Shown one piece after another: positions 58,611-64,000 of a stretch of DNA of 64,000 nucleotides. The position numbers and the translations under genes are program-made. Within the stretch, counting starts at the first letter, position 1; the number at the start of each line of letters is the position of its first letter. The notes under the pieces are model-generated. The model ran no database searches, had not been told where the DNA came from, and saw only the letters and a program-made list of their open reading frames with translations. Source of the stretch: Microthrixaceae bacterium (GTDB lineage Bacteria; Actinomycetota; Acidimicrobiia; Acidimicrobiales; Microtrichaceae). Location of the stretch: positions 1-64,000 of the forward strand of contig JACJWI010000004.1 in assembly GCA_020637215.1 (NCBI GenBank). The letters run 5' to 3'.

Positions 58611-59667
58611 CGGTGCGGCCGCTGACCGCGTACGGCGGATCGTGGTCGAACTCCAACAGGTTCCTGGCCCCGCAGTCCACACAGCCCTGGTCGCGTTCCC
58701 GGACCACCCGCTTCTGACGGGTGCTCGGATGGCGATGCCGGCCTGACGCGTCGATCGGCCGACCGTGAGCGTCGTGGATCAACGCCCGCAGGAAGGATCC
58801 CGGCACCAACTTCTCGAGCACCGAGCCCGCCAGCGGTGTGCCGTCATCGAGGCTGCAGCCGTCGCCCCGCACGTGCAGCACCACCTCGGTCGTGACGCCG
58901 AGGCCACCCCCGGTCACCAGCCCGACCAGAGCATCGGCTCGCTGCTGGGACACCGACGGCCACCGCTGCGTGCCGTCCACGGACGCGTCCGCGGACGCGT
59001 GGGCCGGTCCCCGGTAGGCCATCACCGACGAGTCGATCGCCGCGATCACCGCCGCCGCGTCCGCGGGCGCCAAGCGGAATCTGCCGACCACCATCCCGTC
59101 GATGTCCGTGCGCCACGACACCTCCCGGGCGGCGCGATGACGGTCCTCGGTATCGGCCGGCTCCTCGTGACCGGCCAGCCAACGGGCCAACTCGACGCCC
59201 AGCCGACCTGCAGGGACCCGCTCCGCGATCTGCAACAACTCCCCCTCGAGCTCCGGGCTCGCGACCCGGGTCAGCTGGCGGACCTTGCTGTAGGAGATCC
59301 GCCCCGACGAGAACGCCGCGTCGATCTCGGGCAGCCCAGCCAGAGCCCGGCCGATTCGCAGCCACTCCCGGGCCGTGCACACCTCCACGTCCAGCACCGA
59401 CGCCACCCAGTGCGCACAGGTCCGGGATCCGTCCAGGACCCAGTCCCCGCTCGAGTCGAGGTCGTGCACCAGGTGAACCAACCGGCACAGAGCCCGGGCC
59501 CATGCGGAGCCGACCGCCACCACCTCGGCACGCAGGTCCACCCCCGGGGCTGGATCACCGGCGCCGCTGCAACGATCGGCGGCGTCCCCGTCAGCCGAGC
59601 TCGCCCCGGCAACAGCGAGCGACGTGACATCAGATGATGTGGCAGCAGAGGACGTGGCGACGGACAT
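58504..59667 (-). CDS. DUF222 HNH endonuclease (second copy)
   Basis: A 387-aa protein. The DUF222 region is about residues 45-270 (EVVAVGSAWARALCRLVHLV, ISYSKVRQLTRVASPELEGELL, RFRLAPADAAAVIAAIDSSV). The C-terminal HNH domain has CVDCGARNLLEFDHDPPY (the D-H pair), and LHLRCWTCHRARHATG (second Cys pair and the final His). GGGGAG lies upstream of the ATG at 59667. It is shorter than the copy at 3727 and lacks its spacer and, in this window, any LexA box. Its end overlaps the ctaA end by 107 bp. Confidence 0.88.
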   Translation of the reverse strand: MSVATSSAATSSDVTSLAVAGASSADGDAADRCSGAGDPAPGVDLRAEVVAVGSAWARALCRLVHLVHDLDSSGDWVLDGSRTCAHWVASVLDVEVCTAREWLRIGRALAGLPEIDAAFSSGRISYSKVRQLTRVASPELEGELLQIAERVPAGRLGVELARWLAGHEEPADTEDRHRAAREVSWRTDIDGMVVGRFRLAPADAAAVIAAIDSSVMAYRGPAHASADASVDGTQRWPSVSQQRADALVGLVTGGGLGVTTEVVLHVRGDGCSLDDGTPLAGSVLEKLVPGSFLRALIHDAHGRPIDASGRHRHPSTRQKRVVRERDQGCVDCGARNLLEFDHDPPYAVSGRTVIDELHLRCWTCHRARHATGARPRRTRRGNEADGG

Positions 59668-59981
59668 GGCGGTCTCCCCATGGGACGGACACCCGGGGCA
59701 TCCGGATGTTCAGGAGGACCGCCTTCCGAGCAGGCAGTCGAGCTTCGCTCGACCAGCGTATTCACCCGGTCTGACACTCCCGCCGATGGGCGAGCTCGAT
59801 CACGCGTCCGCGGACGCGCGATCGAGCGGTCCAGCGGATCTGGGGCTCGGAGGATTCACTCGTCAGAGATCCAGTCCCATCGGACATGGAGCGCGCTGCG
59901 GGATGGGCGCACGATGACATGGGCAGATCGGGTCGGTCGCTCCGGCCCGTCCACTGCCCCCTCGACCGGTGGAGGTATCCC
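59668..59981. other. Gap without a gene between HNH-2 and the small monooxygenase-like gene
   Basis: Apart from two hairpins (GTCGAGC-TTC-GCTCGAC at 59737-59753 and the 34-bp inverted repeat at 59794-59827) I see no coding sequence, tRNA or promoter that I can support. Confidence 0.5.
59794..59827. repeat. 34-bp inverted repeat with no loop and one mismatch
   Basis: Arms of 17 bases (59794-59810 and 59811-59827) pair except at one position (A opposite C on the folded strand; A versus G in the aligned arms). The centre is GCGTCCGCGGACGC. It lies upstream of the second HNH gene. It could be an operator, cruciform, or terminator of an upstream transcript. Confidence 0.6.
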
Positions 59982-60275
59982 ATGTCGTACGGAATCGTTC
60001 TGGAGTTCGAGGGCGTCGGCGAAGACGCCTACTGGTCGGTCAACAAACGGCTCGGCATCGACACCGACGCACGGACCGGATACCCCGACGGCCTCCTGGC
60101 CCACGCGGCGGGACCGACCGCCTCGGGCTGGATCGTCGTCGAGGTGTGGGACGAGCGGTCCTCGCAAGAGAGGTTCATGGCGGAGCGTCTGGGTGCCGCC
60201 CTACAGGCGGAAGGACTGCCGGCGCCGTCGAGGGTCACCGACTCCGAGCTGGTCAACGCCCAGGCACTCGGCTGA
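59982..60275 (+). CDS. Small ABM/Dabb-like protein of unknown function
   Basis: A 97-aa protein. SYGIVLEFEGVGEDAYWSVNKRLG, then GWIVVEVWDERSSQERFMAERL, has the alternation of a dimeric alpha-beta barrel: strand, helix, strand with WIVVEVWDS-like segment, helix with ERFM. This is the shape of antibiotic-biosynthesis-monooxygenase-like proteins. GGAGG lies 7 nt before the ATG. No operon partner. Confidence 0.7.
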   Translation: MSYGIVLEFEGVGEDAYWSVNKRLGIDTDARTGYPDGLLAHAAGPTASGWIVVEVWDERSSQERFMAERLGAALQAEGLPAPSRVTDSELVNAQALG

Positions 60276-60295
60276 ACCGAACCGGTGCACTCCGG

Positions 60296-60679
60296 TCATC
60301 GACGCACAACAGTGATCGTGCACTGGGGTCCCGGCGCGCGAGCCAGGCGACCATCAGCAGTCACGAGCGGGCTCTCGAGCGCCTCTGCAAGTGCGACGTA
60401 CGTCGCGTCGTAGGCGCTGAGGTTCTCACGCAGCTCCCACACACGACCCAGGAGACCTGAAGCCGGGACGCGCTCGATGCCCAACCGCTGCCAGACGTCG
60501 ATCATCCGTTCAGCGGCCCCGACGTCGAGATCACCGCGAAGCACTCGCCCCCTGAGGGCGTGGACGACCTCCGAATCGGCCAGATGGGGGCAGGTGGCGG
60601 CTTGTGCTGCCAACATCGCCCTCGCATCGCCGTCGTTCATCAGACCCAGCACCGCGGCCGAGGCATCGATCACGATCAA
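60296..60679 (-). CDS. vapC: PIN-domain toxin (VapC-3)
   Basis: A 127-aa VapC. MIVIDASAAVLGLMNDG holds Asp5, HLADSEVVHALRGRVL the Glu, LSAYDATYVALAEAL the second Asp and LVTADGRLARA the last acidic group. The start overlaps the VapB-3 stop by 4 nt (60676-60679). All four catalytic acids are present, so it should be active. Confidence 0.92.
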   Translation of the reverse strand: MIVIDASAAVLGLMNDGDARAMLAAQAATCPHLADSEVVHALRGRVLRGDLDVGAAERMIDVWQRLGIERVPASGLLGRVWELRENLSAYDATYVALAEALESPLVTADGRLARAPGPQCTITVVRR

Positions 60680-60897
60680 CGGGTTGCTCGCCCGGCCTCG
60701 ACATCTGCGACGACGGCATCGGCGTCGACTCCGAGGTCCGGCAGCCCGGCCAGCAGCGCAGGGTTGTCGGCGCGACGTGAGATGGAAGCGAGCTCGCGCG
60801 TGGCGAACGCGGAGAGCGACAGGCCCTCCCTCTCAGCGAGACGCTCCAAGCGCTCGCCGACCTCGTCAGGCACGTTCCGCAGGTACAAGGTCCGCAT
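60676..60897 (-). CDS. vapB: FitA-like ribbon-helix-helix antitoxin (VapB-3)
   Basis: A 73-aa antitoxin. MRTLYLRNVPDEVGERLERL is the ribbon-helix-helix start (LYLRNVPDEV), AEREGLSLSAFATREL the second helix, and ADAVVADVEAGRATR the toxin-binding tail. I chose ATG 60897; the in-frame residues above it are unconserved. TAGCAT lies 8 nt before it, inside a 12-bp palindrome. Confidence 0.9.
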   Translation of the reverse strand: MRTLYLRNVPDEVGERLERLAEREGLSLSAFATRELASISRRADNPALLAGLPDLGVDADAVVADVEAGRATR

Positions 60898-60904
60898 GTC
60901 GCAT

Positions 60905-60916
60905 AATGCTAGCATT
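60905..60916. promoter_or_regulatory. 12-bp palindrome over the vapBC-3 promoter
   Basis: AATGCTAGCATT (60905-60916) is a perfect palindrome that contains the -10 box TAGCAT (minus strand). It is a fitting operator for VapB-3, a ribbon-helix-helix antitoxin. A related GCATT appears again at 60922 or so in TTGCATTTCG, perhaps a second half-site. Confidence 0.55.
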
Positions 60917-61125
60917 GCGCTTGCATTTCGCAAGGGTACTGATCACAGCGAGACCGCACCTCCGCCCAGGCTCCGCGTCGGCCACGAGGAAGGCATCGAT
61001 CGCCATCTCCGACCCAGCGCCGACGGTTCCGACGGAGGTCCGGCCCGTGGGCGACCGTCGACGACAGACTCCGCGCGTCGACGAGCGGGCGGAGCTCCTC
61101 GAGTTGCGGTGCTGATCTTCCGGTC

Positions 61126-61536
61126 TCAGACGAGCAACTCGACCGCCACGTCCAGGAGCCGGTAGGTGCTCTGCGCACGTCGGTCCCGGGTGGCGAGCGG
61201 GAGGCCCGCCGACCGCGCCGCGAGGGCGACCAACCCGTCGTAGGTGGCGCCGCCAGCAACACCTGCGGCAGCGAGGACGGCTGGCGCGGAACGGACCGAC
61301 CTGCTGTCGAGGAGCGCCGCCGACTCGAACCGCTCCCGCAGCAGCCGGACCGCGTCCGCCGGGGCGACGCGTGCGTCGCCCGGCAGCCGGGTGAGGACCG
61401 CGTACGTCTCGTGGAGGGCGTGACCGGCGAGCGCAGCCGCCCGATCTCCGAGCGCCGCACTGACCGACCGGTGAGCGACGTGCGACGTCACGAGCAACGG
61501 GACGGCCACGCTGGTGTCCAGCACCAACTCGGTCAT
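61126..61536 (-). CDS. vapC: PIN-domain toxin (VapC-4)
   Basis: A 136-aa VapC. LVLDTSVAVPLLVTSH holds the first Asp, ALHETYAVLTRLPGD the Glu (HETY), AGGATYDGLVALAARS the second Asp and LATRDRRAQSTYRLL the last acid. The GGATYDGLVA and RDRRAQSTYR style is that of VapCs paired with AbrB-type antitoxins. It overlaps VapB-4 by 4 nt. The 228 bp downstream (60898-61125) hold no gene I can support. Confidence 0.92.
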   Translation of the reverse strand: MTELVLDTSVAVPLLVTSHVAHRSVSAALGDRAAALAGHALHETYAVLTRLPGDARVAPADAVRLLRERFESAALLDSRSVRSAPAVLAAAGVAGGATYDGLVALAARSAGLPLATRDRRAQSTYRLLDVAVELLV

Positions 61537-61769
61537 CGTCGGCCGGCGTCGACCAGCGCCAGCACGTCGTCATCAGTGACCGGAGTGTCCGCGACGGCCA
61601 CGAGCCGACCGTCGCGCTCCTCGAGCCGGGCGGTACGGCTCACGGGGGTGACGTGCAGCCCATCCCCGTACTCGCTGACATCGACCTTCGTCCCCGGGGT
61701 GAGACGCAACCGATCCCGCAAGGCCTTGGGGACGACGATCCGGCCGACCTCGTCGACGGTGGCTTCCAT
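61533..61769 (-). CDS. vapB: AbrB/MazE-type antitoxin (VapB-4)
   Basis: A 78-aa antitoxin. MEATVDEVGRIVVPKALRDR is the swapped-hairpin AbrB fold (GRIVVPKALRDRLRL), LTPGTKVDVSEYGDGLHV follows, and TPVTDDDVLALVDAGRR is the toxin-binding tail. TAGCGT (61781-61776) lies 6 nt before the ATG (leaderless type), inside an inverted repeat that could be its operator. Confidence 0.93.
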   Translation of the reverse strand: MEATVDEVGRIVVPKALRDRLRLTPGTKVDVSEYGDGLHVTPVSRTARLEERDGRLVAVADTPVTDDDVLALVDAGRR

Positions 61770-61795
61770 GGGAACACGCTACCAGTTCGTTCCCA
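61769..61795. promoter_or_regulatory. Inverted repeat over the vapBC-4 start
   Basis: TGGGAAC (61769-61775) and GTTCCCA (61789-61795) are 7-bp arms around 13 bases that include the -10 box TAGCGT of the minus strand. Likely site for autoregulation by VapB-4. Confidence 0.5.
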
Positions 61796-61849
61796 GTTGA
61801 CGCTGCGGACGAACCGCGGTGCACCAGCTGACGGTCACGAGCCGCCTCG

Positions 61850-62017
61850 ATGGGGGTGTCCCGCCTGCTGGTCAGACTGCGTGGACACCGCTCACGCTGG
61901 TGGATGCCAGGCCTGAACTCGGTCCGCCCACCGGCTACCCGGCAACGCCAGCGCCCCGCCCGGCGCATCAAGGCGAAGGGCTCGGTGAGCGACCTCGTCG
62001 CGGATCAGCGGCGGTGA
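61850..62017 (+). pseudogene. Degenerate VapB antitoxin in front of VapC-5
   Basis: In the frame ending TGA at 62015-62017 the last residues are RRIKAKGSVSDLVADQRR, a common VapB C-terminal tail (AKGxVSDLVAxQRR). Upstream, the same frame gives an arginine/tryptophan-rich sequence unlike any antitoxin. The neighbouring frame has PLTLVDARPEL, which looks more antitoxin-like, so a frameshift is likely. The stop still overlaps the GTG of VapC-5. Confidence 0.4.
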
Positions 62018-62436
62018 TCGTCTACGTCGGCACTTCCTCGCTGCTGAAGCTCCTCATCGACGAGGACGGTTCTGAGCGAGCTGAGCTGATCTGGAACAGC
62101 GCGGATGTGTTGGCATCGGTTGCGTTGGTGGTGGTCGAGGGGCGAGCCGCACTCGCAGCAGCCCAGCGCGGCGCGCTCCTCGACGCCCGTCAGCATCGGC
62201 GGGCCCGCCAAGCGTTCGAGATTCTGGTTGGGGCGCTCTCGATCGTGGAGGTCTCGGAGGCGCTCATCGTGGACGCGGCGGATCTCGCGGAGGCCGAGGC
62301 GCTCCGTGGCTACGACGCGGTCCACCTGGCCGCTGCGGTCACGGTTGGGGCGACGGTGTTCACGAGCGCCGACAGCGAGCTGTGCGCGGCGGCGCAGCGG
62401 CGCGGTCTGCACATCGCGAACCCGCTGAGCGAATAG
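62014..62436 (+). CDS. vapC: PIN-domain protein (VapC-5) lacking the first catalytic Asp
   Basis: A 140-aa PIN protein. The start reads MIVYVGTSSLLKLLIDEDGS, where the family has YVDTSALLKLL; the codon is GGC (Gly) where GAC (Asp) is expected. The Glu (VVVEGRAAL), second Asp (GYDAVHLAAAV) and last acid (TSADSEL) remain. Loss of the first metal ligand should abolish ribonuclease activity. The antitoxin upstream is degenerate, fitting relaxed selection. Confidence 0.8.
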   Translation: MIVYVGTSSLLKLLIDEDGSERAELIWNSADVLASVALVVVEGRAALAAAQRGALLDARQHRRARQAFEILVGALSIVEVSEALIVDAADLAEAEALRGYDAVHLAAAVTVGATVFTSADSELCAAAQRRGLHIANPLSE

Positions 62437-62442
62437 CCGGCA

Positions 62443-62529
62443 TCACGACCCGCTCGGCGGCGGACCCCAGCCGCCGCCTCCGGGCGTCAGCACTCGCAAC
62501 ACGTCGCCGGCCTCGAGCTGGATCGTGCA
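62443..62529 (-). pseudogene. C-terminal scrap of a hydantoinase B/5-oxoprolinase-like gene
   Basis: The minus strand reads CTIQLEAGDVLRVLTPGGGG then WGPPPSGS and stops at 62443. L.PGDVxRxxTPGGGGxGxP is the end of HyuB/oxoprolinase B proteins. Nothing else of that ~550-residue protein is present. It is joined in another frame to the relaxase fragment. Confidence 0.55.
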
Positions 62530-62720
62530 CTCGGCTCACCCGACGACGGCTCCACACCCTCGATCACCGAACGGGGCGCGTCGGCCTTGACCTCCCCAGT
62601 CAGGCCGAGCCGCTCAGACCCGGCACCGATCCAGCGGCCCGGCGCCTCACCCGACGAGAGGTAGTAGTCGTCGCACTCGTTGGCGATGACCTCCAGGTAG
62701 TAAGCCGCCGGGTCGCCCAG
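62530..62720 (-). pseudogene. N-terminal scrap of a TrwC/MobF-type relaxase
   Basis: The minus strand reads LGDPAAYYLEVIANECDDYY, then LSSGEAPGRWIGAGSERLGL and TGEVKADAPRSVIEGVEPSS. This matches the start of TrwC-family relaxases (DYY...GE.PG.W.G.....LGL.GEV........G..P), which nick plasmids and integrative elements. The catalytic His triad and everything after are absent. Confidence 0.6.
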
Positions 62721-62853
62721 TGTCCGTCCAGGTCGAGCAGGGAACGGTGGCGATGTCGATGCTGCTCGCCAGCTCCGACCACTCGCGCAGGTAGTCGAGC
62801 CCGTTCCGCCCGCCCTCGCTGTTGTCGACGATGAACAGCGGCCCTTCAGTCAC
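62717..62853 (-). pseudogene. N-terminal scrap of a PLD-like/SNF2 helicase gene
   Basis: From GTG 62853, which overlaps the AAA ATPase stop, the frame reads VTEGPLFIVDNSEGGRNGLD then YLREWSELASSIDIAT. This resembles the N-terminus of defence-type helicases (FxVDNSExGxxGLxYLxEWxxxAxSxDIATGYFEIGALLxLDG). LLDLDGHW follows only in a shifted frame, so about 20 bp seem lost, then the relaxase scrap begins. Confidence 0.5.
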
Positions 62854-64000
62854 GCTCGACCACATTGGAGGAGGCGTCGCCAGGCGGCAACTCGCGTTGG
62901 GCGTCGAGGGCAACGTGTTCTCGGAGGTAGTCCCGCAGGTACGGCATCGTGAAGTCGACCCATCCATGACCAACCGGCTCGATGAGCTCGGATGCGATGA
63001 GACGCAGCCGGTACTGGCTGGCGTAGTTGGCGTCGACGTTGAGCCTCGAAGCGATGTCGCTCATCTTCGAAGGCCCGTCGTCGTGAGCCATGGCGAGCAG
63101 GAACGTGCGGGCCACTCCAGGCAGGTCGGCGAGAGCCGGCTCGTGGACCAGCGATCCGAGGCGACGACGAGCGGCGACGATCCCCGCCTCGACATCGTCC
63201 CCGGAGACGTCGCGATGGCGCGGCTGCTGCCGCCAGATGTGGTATCCGATGAGCTGGATGAGGAACGGGTAGCCACCGGTCGCCTCGGCGGCGCGAGCCG
63301 CGAGTTCGGGGGCGATCCGCCGATCGGCGTGCTCGATCGGCTCGGTGATGGCCGTGGCCACCTCAGGAAGTGCGACTGGACCAAGCGAGTGACGGTCAGC
63401 TCGACGCAGGAACGTCAGGACGTCGTCGTTCAGCACCGCGCTCACCGCGGACGGCAGCCCCGCACCGACGAAGGCGATCTCGCGTTCCTCGCGCACCAGA
63501 TGCTGGAGAACAGTTGCCACCTCGCGCAGCTCCGGCACCACTTGGTGGTGGATCTCGTCGAGGGTGAGGAGCAACCCGGCACCGTTGCCGGCGAGAAGGT
63601 CACATGCGGCGGTGAGCTGCGTCCGAAGCGCCGGTGCGACCTCGTGCGCTTCGCTGGTCGCCCAGGCCGCTCCTCCGAGTCCCATCGGCGCGCTGACACC
63701 GGTCACCTTGGTCTCCGAGCCGTCCGGGTCGATCTCGCTGAGCAGCGCCGGCAGATGTTCCCGGACGAGGCGGTTCACCAACCCCTCCGTCGCGGTCTCG
63801 GAGATGACCCGCCACCCCTGCCGGCGAGCGAGATCCTCGACCTCGTTGAGCATCACGGTCTTCCCAGTCCCCCGCGCTCCCGTGTAGAGGGTCATGCGCC
63901 CGGGCGCCCCGGGGCCGTCCTCGAGAGCAGCCACGAAGTCGTCCAGCAGGTCCGACCGGCCAACGAGCAGCGGTGGGGAGACGCCGAAGGTCGGCGTGAA
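62846..64000 (-). CDS. AAA ATPase with C-terminal winged helix (5' end beyond the window)
   Basis: At least 384 residues; the N-terminus lies past the edge. Walker A is TGARGTGKTVMLNE, Walker B LLLTLDEIHHQV, sensor-like VGAGLPSAV, and ATGGYPFLIQLIGYHIW the lid/sensor-2 region. The end (KMSDIASRLNVDANYASQYRLRL) is a winged helix. This is the AAA_16/archaeal-ATPase-like group found in actinobacteria, of unassigned role. Its stop overlaps the start of the helicase scrap, so the pair may once have formed an operon. Confidence 0.8.
   Translation of the reverse strand, partial: FTPTFGVSPPLLVGRSDLLDDFVAALEDGPGAPGRMTLYTGARGTGKTVMLNEVEDLARRQGWRVISETATEGLVNRLVREHLPALLSEIDPDGSETKVTGVSAPMGLGGAAWATSEAHEVAPALRTQLTAACDLLAGNGAGLLLTLDEIHHQVVPELREVATVLQHLVREEREIAFVGAGLPSAVSAVLNDDVLTFLRRADRHSLGPVALPEVATAITEPIEHADRRIAPELAARAAEATGGYPFLIQLIGYHIWRQQPRHRDVSGDDVEAGIVAARRRLGSLVHEPALADLPGVARTFLLAMAHDDGPSKMSDIASRLNVDANYASQYRLRLIASELIEPVGHGWVDFTMPYLRDYLREHVALDAQRELPPGDASSNVVERD

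Noticed and set aside
59737..59753. GTCGAGC-TTC-GCTCGAC as a second SOS box
   Set aside because: Half-sites are TCGAGC/GCTCGA with a 3-base centre, not TCGAAC-N4-GTTCGA; only a small hairpin.
60898..61125. Possible gene between vapBC-3 and VapC-4
   Set aside because: Frames are short and show no recognisable domain, ribosome site or antitoxin-like end.

Overview
The window is a stretch of high-GC actinobacterial chromosome. The signs are a strong third-position G/C bias, frequent GTG starts, many genes with a TANNNT box 6-9 nt before the start codon (leaderless-type promoters), two DUF222/13E12-type HNH genes, Ku/LigD end joining, and many VapBC pairs. The mixture of a DprE2-like reductase, a Cox15-type heme A synthase and dTDP-rhamnose genes suggests a non-mycobacterial lineage, possibly Acidimicrobiia. 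That placement is inference.

1-25 kb is a cell-surface polysaccharide locus. It holds rmlA, rmlC, rmlB and the first codons of rmlD (dTDP-L-rhamnose). A dehydrogenase, aminotransferase and left-handed beta-helix acetyltransferase could make an N-acetylated amino sugar. There are six glycosyltransferases (one GT4, one CgeB-like, four GT2), two Wzx-like flippases, two DUF2142-like membrane proteins, a DUF2304 protein, a methyltransferase and a secreted peptidoglycan-amidase-like protein. A DUF222 HNH gene with a perfect LexA-type box and an IS1380-like transposase scrap interrupt the locus. It ends at an L-2-hydroxyglutarate oxidase-like gene, followed by a 26-bp perfect hairpin.

25-31 kb carries a rhodanese-ThiF/MoeB protein, a sirtuin, an AbiE-like type IV toxin-antitoxin pair and two VapBC pairs, with a conserved gene of unknown function between the VapBC pairs. 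31-47 kb is mostly housekeeping: an orphan ABC ATPase, PepA, cobalamin adenosyltransferase divergent from MetH, a lipoprotein, a class-III aminotransferase, the LigD polymerase domain with Ku, an RsbW-like ATPase, a beta-lactamase-fold hydrolase and an acyl-CoA dehydrogenase.

47-53 kb is a lipoylation/2-oxoacid dehydrogenase block: E3 (lpd), E2, and a single 619-residue polypeptide that fuses LipB (octanoyltransferase) to LipA (lipoyl synthase). This fusion is the most striking feature of the window. 52.6-58.6 kb holds a DprE2-like reductase, SRPBCC, HAD and SDR genes, a GH29 fucosidase and Cox15. The same palindrome, TTGACC-N4-GGTCAA, sits on the core promoters of the acyl-CoA dehydrogenase and of the SDR, suggesting a small regulon.

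57-64 kb is a decaying accessory region. It has a second DUF222 HNH gene, two intact VapBC pairs, one VapC that has lost its first catalytic Asp, degenerate VapBC pieces, and about 400 bp in which fragments of a hydantoinase-B-like gene, a TrwC-like relaxase and a defence-type helicase are joined end to end. A partial AAA ATPase gene runs off the right edge.
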